A stretch of DNA of 64,000 nt from Epithemia pelagica (GCA_946965045.2 OX337241.1:868001-932000), one strand, 5' to 3'; shown: positions 21,082 through 33,900, counted from the stretch's first letter. Made by a program: numbers and translations. The notes: generated by a model from the letters alone, not told the origin.

Positions 21082-21708
21082 GATGATGATGAGGATTGGA
21101 TTTTATGGACCGTGCTTGATGATTTGATGCACTTTCCATATCTTGTTGACATCTAATCACGACTTTTGCAAAAAAGATCTCGTACATGTAACACTGCATC
21201 GTGGATTCCTGTTCTGACCTTGAGGAGAATCTTAGGAAAAAGATACTCCTAACTCGCATAGACTTTTGATTCTTTTGGGCACGGCTGAGTCAGGAGTGGG
21301 ACTGTGCTACCCATCACTCCTTCAATGAAACACGCCGGAGGACTCGACGTGCTGCCCAAAGGTAACTATAGAGAATGATCGGTTCATATTTTGACTGACT
21401 TGTGGGAATTCTTGTTCATGCGCTTGTACCTCTCATGTGTGCAAACCGTATGTCGCAGTCTCCTCCTTTCGAGAAGAAAAGTCGAGAAAGCGGCGAGGAA
21501 CTCCCCGCGAGAGGACAAGTCGAGAAAGGGGGAGTTCCCAGGAATTCACTTCGCAGACTGCAGATTACCAACGAAATTGTGATTCTTTCCAGTCCCGTGT
21601 GCTTTCTCCTAGACACTAGGAGAGAGGCGGGCATCTTCAACCGGTAGTCACAACTAAAATACTTCAAGTTAACGAGGGATACGTTCCCATGTAGGACTTG
21701 TGTTGTGT
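21082..21708. other. Intergenic: gene A2 upstream region / myosin 1 downstream region
   Basis: No gene recognised in 627 bp. Contains a short palindrome CTCCTAGACACTAGGAG at 21606-21622 and a GA-rich stretch near 21470-21540. Equivalent stretches are 30272-30931 and 39493-40134. Confidence 0.5.
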
Positions 21709-24700
21709 CTACTTCAAAAATGCCAAGGAATCCAAAAGCCCAACCAAGCCATGTAACTGTCGATACATCTTTCTTGTTTGATATCCTCGAACAATGCGTT
21801 GGACTTGAGCGGCCTTGACTCCAATTTGTTTTAACCGTTGTGTCTCGAGATATTCCAATGCCCCTGCACGGAAATACGTCAATGTCTTTCCCATGACATA
21901 GGCCTTGACCACTTTTCCATTACCTTTTTTGCTGCGAGGAGGCTTTTCGAGCTCTTTCAACGCCTTGTTCAACAAGGCATCGACCGCGATTTTATTCACA
22001 GAATCCTGTGTACTTTGTCCCTTGGGTGGACGACTGTTGTTAGTGGTACCATCCTGTTTCAGACTGCCCCGTGGCCGGTGACTCGGTCCTTCTCCCAGTG
22101 CCTCGAACCGATCCAAGACAGCCTGGTGGGGGAGTCGATTGGGAAAGGTGGATCGTGACATGGTGACAGCACCCACCACTCCCACACATTTCAGTTGTTC
22201 CAAGGTCAATTTGTGTTGCATTAACAGCGGTTCTTTCGAGGAATTCGGTTTGAATATAGCGGGTTCGCGTCCGGCTCAACGTGTCCATCAAATCCGACAA
22301 TTGAATCTTGAATTTGGTCCACACTGTTTGTTGTACCAGGTTCGATTGACGGCTCTGTTCGGACGCCAACAAGGGTTTTCGCTTGGTTGCCACTGGAGCA
22401 GCCGCCGCCGGATGCATTTCGGGACGCGCTTGTTCGGGATCGTCCGGGGGAGTTGTCGTCGTCACATCAATGTCCTTGGGGGGTGCGACTAGTTTGACAA
22501 TTTCATTGGAGGATGCTCGGGCACAGTCTTGGAGGGCCGTGGGCAACAAATCCTTGTTTTTGGCAATGAATCCTTCGGATGTATAAAGGACTTGATGAGC
22601 ATAATGATCAATGGCAAATTCCGTCGGACCAAAGCGTTTGTCCTTGATCAGGCCGTTCTTAGTGGAGTTGCCCTTTGCATGAAGATTGACAATCTTGGTG
22701 ACAAAGGCTGCATCGCCTCCACCAGGACGAAGGCACTCTTCATTCAAGACGGACAACAAACCCATTTTGCCTTCAATCAAATCCAACACGGTGGAATTGT
22801 CGGGCCAGGAAATTTGATCCAATTCAATACCTTCCGCCTTGTATTCTTGTTGAATGGAAACAAAGACATCTTGTGCAAATCGTCTTTGCAGTTTTTCATT
22901 GGCATAGTTGAAACACAATTGTTCAAACCGATTGGTATCAAAGGATTCGAATCCAGTGATATCCAACAATCCAATCACACCACGGTCCGAGGCATTTGCG
23001 TTCTTTTTGCCGTCGTCCCCGAGTGGCAGTGCTTGTGTCGCTTGGTTAATCTTGTCCACCAACCACGAAAAGGTTTGGGCATAAATTTCCTTGGCCAAGG
23101 CATTGCAAGCATCCCTGGCTTGTGTGGCAGTCAGGGGTACGATAAATTCTTCATTTCGTGCCTTCATGGTACGAAACAAGAGGGCCGATTCCAAGGCATT
23201 GCTCGTTTTGTCATGGTTGGTGATTTCCAATCCCATGAACCGTGTCAATTCGTGCAAGTCTTGTTGATTGGTAATACGGCACGCATTCTGGTCCTGGGTG
23301 GTTGACGGGGTGTTGTCTTGTTCCGCAAATACGAGGTTGCCCAATTGCAAAACAATGCACAAGGCCCGAAACAGAGTGGTACGTCCAGGACCGGTAATGC
23401 CCATGACCGTCAAGGCATGTACCGTATTGGCAAAGTGTTGTCGATCCGTGAGTCCTTCAATCGTATCCGAGGGGGACCAGACGGCCGCAGATCCACCCAA
23501 GTACAAAAAAGAGTCGGGTGTCAACTCCAACAAGCGAGGCCAAACCTCTCGTTTCACTGCATTCAATTCGCGTTCCGTCGGACGGCCATGACGACTCGCG
23601 GTGGTGGTGGTGTTGGTTTGGTTGTCTTTTGACATGGTTGTCAACGAGGGTGGGGTTGATGCCGAGGTAGGAGCGGTGGTGGTCGTTGTGGGGGTGGATG
23701 AAGCTGTCGCACTCGTTTGTGCCGGTGCCAAGAGTTGATAAAAAATGTGAAAATTCCGTTCGGGTTCGACGCGTGTCGTCGTTGTTCCCAGGTGTGTTGC
23801 TCCCGCACGGCCCCTGCGACCACGACTGTCCGACGACGATGACTGTGGTTGTTGTGATTGTTGCACAATGCGTGATTTTTCCAACATGTACACGTGACAG
23901 AGACTGCCGACCAAGGTACAAGAGGGAATGCGATGACCGACATGAACGGATTGAACGGGTGGTCCCACATCAAATTGCAATTGCGTGTATTTGCCAAACC
24001 GCGACGAATTGTCATTGCGAGCGGTTTGGGCATTGCCAAAGGCTTCCAACAAGGGATTGGAATCCAAAATACGTTGTTGATGCACGCGTCGTGTGGCGTC
24101 GTCGTCGTCGGTCGTATTCTTGTTGTGGATCAAAGAAGAAGATTCCCCATTGTTCCTAGCGTGTCCTGGTTGTTCTTGTTTTTTGGGGGAGGTCCACCAC
24201 TTGCGGGTGTGAGCTGTCGTTGTCGTCGTCGTGTGTGGGACAGTGGGTGGTGGTGCCACCAAGGAGGCAATGTGTTGCATACAAATCTTGACCGATTGGG
24301 TCTTGCCGGCACCGGATTCTCCCGACACCAAAATGGCTTGATCTTGTCGTTGGGTGGCCAATCCATGATAGGCCCGCGCCGAAACTTCATAAATGTGCGG
24401 TTCCATTCGCCGGTTCGTCGGTTCGTCGTCCTTGTCGTCGTTGTTATTGTCGTTGTCGTTTTTGTTGTGGGGATCTGTCGTCGTCGTCCCATGGTTCTTC
24501 TTGTCGTTGTTGCCATGATGGTGGGACCAAATCCAGGCTTGCGCATAGGCATGCTGTGTGTCGTGCGAATACAATCCGTCAATCCAGACAAAGGGGTTGC
24601 AGGCAATGAGAATGTCTCCCGTTTTGGTATAGGGTTTCGACTGTCGATACCGGGCCTTGACATTGTACAAAATGGCCGCCTAGGTAATAACAGAGGTAGC

Positions 24701-25742
24701 AATCGTAGGAGTGTCGAGTCGAGTCGAGTCGAGTGGTGGTGGTGTGTTCCAACACACACGACCGCGGTTGTTGGAGAGGATCGGTAGAGCAATGATGACA
24801 CGTTCCAAAACCACGACGACGACGACAAGAGGTGGTTGGTGGTGTGGTGTGGTTGGTGGGTCGTCGTCCAAACACGCCGTCGAAGAATCATCATCATCAT
24901 CGTCATCAACAGCAAACCCATGACAGCGGTCCCAAACGAACAAAAACCAATCGAAAATACCATAGAAAACCAAAAAAACCAAGCATATATATATGAGTCG
25001 AACCACTCATCAAACCCATTGCCCACACATGGCGTGCATGGTCCGGATAAGGGTGTGTTGTATACTAGGTTGGTCCGGTACGTACTTCATGCAAAAAGGG
25101 CAAATCGACCATATCGGGAACCACCTTTAATTGTCCTTGGGCATCGACATTTTGCAACAACCACGACGGTTGGTGATTGTGATGGTGATTGTGATGGTTG
25201 TGGTTGCTTTGAGTATGAGAAGGATGATGCAAGGGAAGGGTTTGTAATTCATGGGACACGGCCGATTGTCCTCCATCCGATTGAATGTCGGCTTCCCTGG
25301 CATAGTGGGGCACCGATACTTGGACCAATTGTGGTTGTGGTTGTGCCACTGGTGGACTTGTCGTGAAAGGAGGAGCGGCCTTGGGTTTGGAACCACCAAC
25401 CGTTTTTTTGCTCTTTCTTGTCTTTTTGTTCGAAGTACTGGTCGTCGTGGTGGTCGTTGTACTGGTCGTCGTTGTTGTTGTACTGGGCAAGATTTCGACG
25501 ACCCGGGCCGGAATCCATCCATAGTCGTGAGAGGGAATGTAGACATATTTGGACGTGCCGGCCACGGCGGCCGTGGCTTCGGATACCGACGAGGAGACGG
25601 ACAAGTCTCCCAGACTCGATTGCGAGAGCAGCAAGGACGACCGACCAGCACCACCCTGGCGCGACGACGAGGAGGACACGGACAAGGCGGCCGAGGGACG
25701 ACGATTCGGATTACTACTTGCCCAGGAAGGACGACGACTCAT
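21709..25742 (-). pseudogene. Myosin, tandem copy 1 (8-nt deletion in the motor domain)
   Basis: Exon 1 is 25742-25086 (219 codons) and exon 2 24679-21709. The 406-nt intron (24680-25085) has donor GTACGT and acceptor CTAG, placed in LPFLHE/AAILYNV exactly where myosins are collinear. Motor motifs: P-loop GESGAGKT, switch I NDNSSRFGKY, switch II DITGFESF. At about 22253 eight bases present in the other two copies are missing, so YIRCIKPN, a hallmark near the end of the motor, is destroyed and the frame is lost. The C-terminal part (MQHKLTLEQLKCVGVVGAVT to the IQ motif) survives in the other frame. Probably inactive unless the assembly is wrong. Confidence 0.85.
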
Positions 25743-25776
25743 CTCGTCTCGTTGGGTGAATATAGAAACGCAGAAC

Positions 25777-25824
<48 letters not shown>

Positions 25825-26371
25825 GGTGCCAAACGCAGAGAGAGATGGAGAGAGTGTGAAACAACAAACGACAATAGATATGATGCCACTGTCTACTCGT
25901 GTTGTTGCTCTAGAGTGGCAATCAACGATATTATCTCTATTGGCGCCGACGACAACAAGAGAAGATGTGGATCTGATGCCATAAAAAGATCGTCGGGCCC
26001 CAAAATTGGCTTTTTCCTGACGTGTAACGTCGTGGTCGTGAGCGTGGATGTCTCCATCTTCTGTTGGGTCATTTTCGCACTCTTGGGGGAAAGTCCCTTG
26101 CACGATTTCGTTCCGGACTGGCGGGCGTGCCAATCCGGGTTTCTTCGGTCGCCCATATGCGGGTGATGGTCAGACCAGTATCACGTGGGTCGCACATTCA
26201 GTCTCGTGATGGCTCCCACGCTCCACGTGTCTTGTCGTCACAAACGACGGTCCCAACGACCATGAGAGGATGATAAGGACGAGGACGACGACGCCGTGGT
26301 ATTCCATCCTACCGTCCGTTCCACACCATTCTCCTCCTGCCACTAGATCGAGAATACCAGTATTCCCAAAA
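25743..26371. promoter_or_regulatory. Divergent promoter region, myosin 1 / gene C1
   Basis: 629 bp between the myosin ATG (minus) and the gene C signal-peptide ATG (plus), so it should contain both promoters. The AG repeat at about 25779-25821 lies in the probable myosin 5' UTR. The minus-strand frame is open through the AG repeat as a Leu/Ser run, but that is low complexity. Confidence 0.5.
25779..25821. repeat. (AG)n microsatellite in unit 1
   Basis: About 43 bp of AG dinucleotides some 37 bp upstream of the myosin start. Length differs among the three units. Confidence 0.9.
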
Positions 26372-27607
26372 ATGTCGATCTTTGTTGTAGTTCTACTTTT
26401 GGTCGTATGGATCACACCAGCAGCAGCTTCCACAGGCGATGCTTCTACTACTGCTCCGCCCTCGTTGTTGTGGTTGTCCCCGGGTCCTTCTCGTTGTGGT
26501 TGTGTGGAATCGTTGGGGCAGAATCCAGCCATTTGTGAAAATGAGGAGGAGGAGGACGAAACGGACGTCATTCCATTGCAATTTGTGTTACGAGGAGGAG
26601 CAGCAGATCAGGATGGCCCATTGGCAGACTACAACAACAACAACAAGAACCCATGGGAGGATTCGCGCCAAGACCATTCAAATGACTGGGACAGTGATCC
26701 TCCCAGTGGTATTTTTGATTGGGACGATCGCCAACCAATGCCATGGGATACCAACAACCACCAGGAAGAAGAAGAAGAGGATACTTTTGGACAAGTGCCA
26801 CTGACAGCAGACTCATCCTCTTGGTCGTCATCGGTGGATCGACCTCCTCCACCCCAACAACCACCACCACCTTCTCCACGACCGCAACTGGGTGGTGCTG
26901 CTGGTTCTTCCACCAATCCGCACGCTGACAATGCCAATGACGATCCGTGGAACAATGCCTCTGATCCAAACGATCTCGATGACGATAAGCAGGACAACGA
27001 AAATGATACTGACGACGACGACTGGATGGGTGCACGTCCATCGCGTCCACGACAACAACAACCACAACGCCCCCCCTATCCTCAATCGCCACCATCACGA
27101 GGCAGCTCCTATCAAAGCAGCACTGGAACCAACAACAAGAGGAACGAAAAGCCGATTGCCTATTCCTTTCGGAGCAAGCAACAAACAATAAACCAACCAC
27201 CCAAGAAAAAATCGTCTTGGTTTGGATGGAAATCCTCCCCAGCATCCGTGGACAACAAGAATAACAACAAGAACATGAAGGAGGAGGACGAACCGAATGG
27301 TCGACAAATCAGCAGACCCCAACGACGACCAACCCAAGAGAAGGACGACGACGATTGGTTTGATACTCGAGGCACGGAGGATAACAGGACTGGACGAACC
27401 AATCGGAATCCATCGGAACCAGGAGCTCGACCGTGGGTCGATTCCTCCGTGGGCACCCTGGAACCTCGTGGACGACCACGGCGTGATGGACCTCGAGAGG
27501 ACCGCTCTTCCCGAATTCCATCCTCGTCCGAAACGGAGAGTTCTTTGGGGCTGGTCCGAGTTCCACCACAGCCAAAGACCCATTGTCATTGTTGCTACGA
27601 TGGATGA
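26372..27607 (+). pseudogene. Gene C1: secreted/membrane protein, 3' truncated and fused to antisense gene A
   Basis: Start ATG 26372 is chosen because it opens a signal peptide (MSIFVVVLLLVVWITPAAAS); an in-frame ATG at 26270 would bury it. The mature part begins with an acidic, Asn/Pro-rich low-complexity region. After 27541 (SSSETESS) the native sequence stops and about 20 residues read from antisense gene A exon 1 complete the ORF, giving 411 aa. The full gene at 44739-47204 continues with membrane segments that are absent here. If expressed, it would make a soluble secreted N-terminal fragment. Confidence 0.75.
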
Positions 27608-27665
27608 ATGGAACCCGTTCATGCTGGTAGGAGGACGAATCGGAATAGGTAGCTCCAGCACCCAT
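27542..27665 (-). pseudogene. Truncated gene A exon 1 at unit 1/2 junction
   Basis: ATG 27665 opens MGAGATYSDSSSYQHERVPF, and the match to gene A1 exon 1 ends after ELGPAPK at the breakpoint. Beyond it the frame reads antisense gene C. The membrane anchor is lost. It retains the upstream region of gene A1 (27666 onward), so it may still be transcribed into antisense gene C. Confidence 0.8.
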
Positions 27666-28137
27666 GATGACGATGATTGCACTTTATGAACTGCCCAGAA
27701 TGGCACATCCAGAATGGCACATGACGCACCGTCTCCATATCGCGAAGTCCTCTAATCATGATTTTTTCCCAAGATCGTACAAGTAACAACACCATGGATT
27801 CCTTAGTATCTTTTTTGAAAAAGATACGATCCCGCGAAAAAAGAGACGTAGCTATCGAACTAAGTCAGGAGCGGGACTGCGCTAAGCGACAATGCTGATG
27901 CTATCCACTCACACCATAGATAGGAGCAGGACCTCTGTCCCGTACTCCATTCGTGGCAACGCCTGGCGACAACTGATGTCTCTCATTTTTACTCAATTGC
28001 TGACATAGAGCTGGCCCCGTGACTTATTCAAAAGCATCCAATTTAAGTTTTGCTTCATCCCTACGCCCTCAAACCTTTAGATAATGTCACTTGAATCACA
28101 TGCATTTATATATACCCTCCTAAATCTTCAATGTTCC
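27666..28137. other. Intergenic in unit 2 (left)
   Basis: Counterpart of 18488-18949. No gene seen. Confidence 0.5.
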
Positions 28138-30271
28138 TTACGGCTTGCACAAGGATGGATCTTTTCCCGTGTAAAAGCATTCCCATTCATCCCACCAATC
28201 GGCTGTGGTAATGATACGCGTATTGCCCTGATCGACTTCCAACAGCATGTGAATCCAAACACCAAATTCATTAATGCCAAAGTAGTGGGTATCGTTTCCA
28301 TAATCATTGCGCAAATAGGTTCCACCACAGGGCGCACCACGGTTCGATACGGCAATAAGGTCAGCACTCAGCATGAGCTTTTCCACAACGGTTTCACCTG
28401 GTTCGGCGAGTCGAATGTCTTCCCACTTTTGTTTCCAGTCATCGTCCACCACGTATTTCGAGTCACAGGTATCGTCAATGGGACGGGCAAACACAGTCAA
28501 GTCCGGCTCGAGGAAAACGTTCTGACGAAGCGCTTTCGATGCCTCATACAAGGTCTCTTCTTTATTGCTCCGCAACGACGGGTTGCTCAGTTTTGCCTCG
28601 GCACCTTCCACCGAATCTTCGCTCCCGACGGGCCACCCCGGTTTTGGGTTCTGTAACGAGAGATATCGATCGAAGCGGCCGTCGACCTCCTTCGACACGG
28701 CATAATCATCACCACTTGCCAACCGACTCATCCAAATACCCGATGGCTTGGTATTGTCCGTTTGATGTTCGACATCGGTGTAACCGCGGAACTGCTGATA
28801 AGCACGGTAGTAAAATTGAAGGACTTGGCTCTCCTCATCATAGTGCACCGTGGTATAGCCACCATTCAAGCCCAGGTAATACATGGGACTAGTGGCCATT
28901 TCACCCGAAACCATGGTCAAGGGTTTGTCCACAGGAAGGATAATATGAGTGTCTGTATATCCCACTCCCGTTCCATTCTCAAAATGGCGACAACTGTTTT
29001 CGGATTTGCGAATGGACCGAGTCTCCATAAAGGTTGCATTCTTCGATAATGCAATCGCTTCCATAGCATGTTGGCGATGATGGACCCAACCTTCGGTCGT
29101 CTCGGGGTCCAGGGCAAGTTGAACTTCCGGATCGGCACTGTAGCGACGAATCTGCCACAAGTGGACCTTGTCAATGCCGGCGTCGACTTGCATTGACACA
29201 ATGTCCGTGAGAGCCCATACGACCGAAAGAAAATCCATGCGGCCGGCAAAGTTTCCCAAATCAAAGTCCTCTCCAGATTGCAAGGTTTCCTCGTTGTACT
29301 GGCGAATGTACTCTCCGCGAGCCGTGCTATATTCACTTGTATAGGTGATTGCATGAATCTTTTCGGCCGCACCTGCCATGGGCTTGTCGGTGACTTGCGA
29401 TACAGCGTTGGGAAGAAAGACGGACGTGATAATTCCTGTTTCGCTCTCATTGTACATTTTGTAAGTACGAGAATAGCCTGAAATCATTTGAATGTGCAAC
29501 GGCAGTAGGACATGAGTGCCATTGTACTCAACCTTGGAGGCCACATCCGGTACGGGTTGTTCCTTCAAGTCAAAGTACAACACTTGTTCCATCACTGGCT
29601 CTTCACCTTCGATAACTGTGCGCTTAATATCGACTTGAGCCAATTCTGATTCGAATTCGGTCGGGACCCAAATAGGATAACCGGAGGCCGGAATCTGGCT
29701 AGATACGCCGTTCTTGTAAGCAGTGCAAGTATGCTTCTTTTTAAAGCAAAAGGGGGTTCCATAGGTACCTGGTGCTGGTGGCTGTTCCATCTGGGTCGAA
29801 CAATCCAGATCCGTGCAACATTGTCGGCAACGCTTCTTGCAACAAATATTGGACTTGCATTGACCGTCCGCAAGACAGATCCAGCCATCCGGTAGCCAAC
29901 CAGTCAATGAATCATCTGAGGGTGCGATGAGTCCAATCATGTTGGCCGGACCAACCGTCTGTGAGTGTGTTTCATGCAAGACCAGAAAAGGGTAAGGGAA
30001 TACGTGTTTAAAGCCTTTTCCACACACTAGGGCATTTCTCTCCTCAAGAAGACAAGCAGGTATTAGTCCGTGTGGCACATACAGTCATTCCCAACAAGAC
30101 AAATCCAACCAACAACGTAGCTCCTCCGGCCAGGATCATCCACCCACGTTTCTTCTGCGGTGGTCCGAGCTCCACAACAGCCGCTGAGCCATCGTCGTTG
30201 TCATGGTGGATCAAGGGCACCCGCTCATGCTGATACGAGGATGAATCGGAATAGTTTGCTCCAGTACCCAT
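28138..30271 (-). CDS. Gene A3: cysteine-containing type II membrane protein (669 aa, intact)
   Basis: Exon 1 is 30271-30083 (63 codons), intron 29959-30082 (124 nt, GTATGT...CACTCACAG, phase 0) and exon 2 29958-28138. Residues 1-43 are polar (cytosolic tail) and 44-63 form a hydrophobic signal anchor (WMILAGGATLLVGFVLLGMT). The remainder should be extracellular or lumenal. A compact Cys cluster follows with spacing C-x5-C-x4-CC-x3-C-x2-CC-x4-C (WICLADGQCKSNICC onward), then about 500 residues with NGT, NES, NAT and NDT sequons and a C-terminus ending ECFYTGKDPSLCKP. I do not recognise the large domain. The intact frame and conservation between paralogs argue for function. Neighbour: a myosin upstream on the same strand. 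Confidence 0.85.
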
Positions 30272-30931
30272 GATGATGATGAGGATTGGATTTTATGGAC
30301 CGTGCTTGATGATTTGATGCACTTTCCATATCTTGTTGACATCTAATCACGACTTTTGCAAAAAAGATCTCGTACATGTCGCACTGCAACGTGGATTCCT
30401 GTTCTGACCTTGAGGAGAATCTTAGGAAAAAGATACTCCTAACTCGCATAGACTTTTGATTCTTTTGGGCACGGCTGAGTCAGGAGTGGGACTGTGCTAC
30501 CCATCACTCCTTCAATGAAACACGCCGGAGGACTCGACGTGCTGCCCAAAGGTAACTATAGAGAATGATCGGTTCATATTTTGACTGACTTGTGGGAATT
30601 CTTGTTCATGCGCTTGTACCTCATGCGCTTGTACCTCTCATGTGTGCAAACCGTACGTCGCAGTCTCCTCCTTTCGAGAAGAAAAGTCGAGAAAGCGGCG
30701 AGGAACTCCCCGCGAGAGGACAAGTCGAGAAAGGGGGAGTTCCCAGGAATTCACTTCGCAGACTGTAGATTACCAACGAAATTGTGATTCTTTCCAGTCC
30801 TGTGTGCTTTCTCCTAGATACTAGGAGTCTCCTAGATACTAGGAGAGAGGCGGGCATCTTCAACCGGTAGTCACAACTACATTACTTCAAGTTAACGAGG
30901 GATACGTTCCCATGTAGGACTTGTGTTGTGT
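30272..30931. other. Intergenic in unit 2: gene A3 upstream / myosin 2 downstream
   Basis: No gene. The palindrome CTCCTAGATACTAGGAG occurs twice in tandem (30811-30827 and 30829-30845), whereas units 1 and 3 have it once. A 12-bp repeat CTTGTACCTCATG near 30613 is also specific to units 2 and 3. Confidence 0.5.
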
Positions 30932-33900
30932 CTACTTCAAAAATGCCAAGGAATCCAAAAGCCCAACCACGCCATGTAACTGTCGATACATCTTTCTTGT
31001 TTGATATCCTCGAACAATGCGTTGGACTTGAGCGGCCTTGACTCCAATTTGTTTTAACCGTTGTGTCTCGAGATATTCCAATGCCCCTGCACGGAAATAC
31101 GTCAATGTCTTTCCCATGACATAGGCCTTGACCACTTTTCCATTACCTTTTTTGCTGCGAGGAGGCTTTTCGAGCTCTTTCAACGCCTTGTTCAACAAGG
31201 CATCGACCGCGATTTTATTCACAGAATCCTGTGTACTTTGTCCCTTGGGTGGACGACTGTTGTTAGTGGTACCATCCTGTTTCAGACTGCCCCGTGGCCG
31301 GTGACTCGGTCCTTCTCCCAATGCCTTGAACCGATCCAAGACAGCCTGGTGGGGGAGTCGATTGGGAAAGGTGGATCGTGACATGGTGACAGCACCCACC
31401 ACTCCCACACATTTCAGTTGTTCCAAGGTCAATTTGTGTTGCATCAACAGCGGTTCTTTCGAGGAATTCGGTTTGATGCAACGAATATAGCGGGTTCGCG
31501 TCCGGCTCAACGTGTCCATCAAATCCGACAATTGAATCTTGAATTTGGTCCACACTGTTTGTTGTACCAGGTTCGATTGACGGCTCTGTTCGGACGCCAA
31601 CAAGGGTTTTCGCTTGGTTGCCACTGGAGCAGCCGCCGCCGGATGCATTTCGGGACGCGCTTGTTCGGGATCGTCCGGGGGAGTTGTCGTCGTCACATCA
31701 ATGTCCTTGGGGGGTGCGACTAGTTTGACAATTTCATTGGAGGATGTTCGGGCACAGTCTTGGAGGGCCGTGGGCAACAAATCCTTGTTTTTGGCAATGA
31801 ATCCTTCGGATGTATAGAGGACTTGGTGGGCATAATGATCAATGGCAAATTCCGTCGGACCAAAGCGTTTGTCCTTGATCAGGCCGTTCTTTGTGGAGCT
31901 ACCCTTGGCATGAAGATTGACAATCTTGGTGACAAAGGCTGCATCGCTTCCACCAGGACGAAGGCACTCTTCATTCAAGACGGACAACAAACCCATTTTG
32001 CCTTCAATCAAATCCAACACGGTGGAATTGTCGGGCCAGGCAATTTGATCCAATTCAATACCTTCCGCCTTGTATTCTTGTTGAATGGAAACAAAGACAT
32101 CTTGTGCAAATCGTCTTTGCAGTTTTTCATTGGCATAGTTGAAACACAATTGTTCAAACCGATTGGTATCAAAGGATTCGAATCCAGTGATATCCAACAA
32201 TCCAATCACACCACGGTCCGAGGCATTTGCGTTCTTTTTGCCGTCGTCCCCGAGTGGCAGTGCTTGTGTCGCTTGGTTAATCTTGTCCACCAACCACGAA
32301 AAGGTTTGGGCATAAATTTCCTTGGCCAAGGCATTGCAAGCATCCCTGGCTTGTGTGGCAGTCAGGGGTACGATAAATTCTTCATTTCGTGCCTTCATGG
32401 TACGAAACAAGAGGGCCGATTCCAAGGCATTGCTCGTTTTGTCATGGTTGGTGATTTCCAATCCCATGAACCGTGTCAATTCGTGCAAGTCTTGTTGATT
32501 GGTAATACGGCACGCATTCTGGTCCTGGGTGGTTGACGGGGTGTTGTCTTGTTCCGCAAATACGAGGTTGCCCAATTGCAAAACAATGCACAAGGCCCGA
32601 AACAGAGTGGTACGTCCAGGACCGGTAATGCCCATGACCGTCAAGGCATGTACCGTATTGGCAAAGTGTTGTCGATCCGTGAGTCCTTCAATCGTATCCG
32701 AGGGGGACCAGACGGCCGCAGATCCACCCAAGTACAAAAAAGAGTCGGGTGTCAACTCCAACAAGCGAGGCCAAACCTCTCGTTTCACTGCATTCAATTC
32801 GCGTTCCGTCGGACGGCCATGACGACTCGCGGTGGTGGTGGTGTTGGTTTGGTTGTCTTTTGACATGGTTGTCAACGAGGGTGGGGTTGATGCCGAGGTA
32901 GGAGCGGTGGTGGTCGTTGTGGGGGTGGATGAAGCTGTCGCACTCGTTTGTGCCGGTGCCAAGAGTTGATAAAAAATGTGAAAATTCCGTTCGGGTTCGA
33001 CGCGTGTCGTCGTTGTTCCCAGGTGTGTTGCTCCCGCACGGCCCCTGCGACCACGACTGTCCGACGACGATGACTGTGGTTGTTGTGATTGTTGCACAAT
33101 GCGTGATTTTTCCAACATGTACACGTGACAGAGACTGCCGACCAAGGTACAAGAGGGAATGCGATGACCGACATGAACGGATTGAACGGGTGGTCCCACA
33201 TCAAATTGCAATTGCGTGTATTTGCCAAACCGCGACGAATTGTCATTGCGAGCGGTTTGGGCATTGCCAAAGGCTTCCAACAAGGGATTGGAATCCAAAA
33301 TACGTTGTTGATGCACGCGTCGTGTGGCGTCGTCGTCGTCGGTCGTATTCTTGTTGTGGATCAAAGAAGAAGATTCCCCATTGTTCCTAGCGTGTCCTGG
33401 TTGTTCTTGTTTTTTGGGGGAGGTCCACCACTTGCGGGTGTGAGCTGTCGTTGTCGTCGTCGTGTGTGGGACAGTGGGTGGTGGTGCCACCAAGGAGGCA
33501 ATGTGTTGCATACAAATCTTGACCGATTGGGTCTTGCCGGCACCGGATTCTCCCGACACCAAAATGGCTTGATCTTGTCGTTGGGTGGCCAATCCATGAT
33601 AGGCCCGCGCCGAAACTTCATAAATGTGCGGTTCCATTCGCCGGTTCGTCGGTTCGTCGTCCTTGTCGTCGTTGTTATTGTCGTTGTCGTTTTTGTTGTG
33701 GGGATCTGTCGTCGTCGTCCCATGGTTCTTCTTGTCGTTGTTGCCATGATGGTGGGACCAAATCCAGGCTTGCGCATAGGCATGCTGTGTGTCGTGCGAA
33801 TACAATCCGTCAATCCAGACAAAGGGGTTGCAGGCAATGAGAATGTCTCCCGTTTTGGTATAGGGTTTCGACTGTCGATACCGGGCCTTGACATTGTACA

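Larger units (their letters stand above)
18364..27541. repeat. Tandem unit 1 (about 9.18 kb)
   Basis: Runs from inside exon 1 of gene A1 (TCTTTGGGGCTGG) to inside gene C (ACGGAGAGT). It contains gene A2, myosin copy 1 and truncated gene C1, and is followed directly by unit 2 in the same orientation. From about 22.8 kb to 27.5 kb it is nearly identical to unit 2. To the left it differs from unit 2, including disabling indels in gene A2 and the myosin. Confidence 0.9.

Noticed and set aside
23894-25026. Overlapping plus- and minus-strand ORFs of about 300 codons across the myosin head and intron
   Set aside because: They overlap the strongly supported myosin exon or its intron in other frames and have low-complexity Val/Arg or Thr/His composition. 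The same applies to their copies in units 2 and 3.
25743-25889. N-terminal extension of the myosin ORF upstream of MSRRPSW
   Set aside because: It translates the AG microsatellite as Leu/Ser repeats, varies in length among units and reads like 5' UTR.
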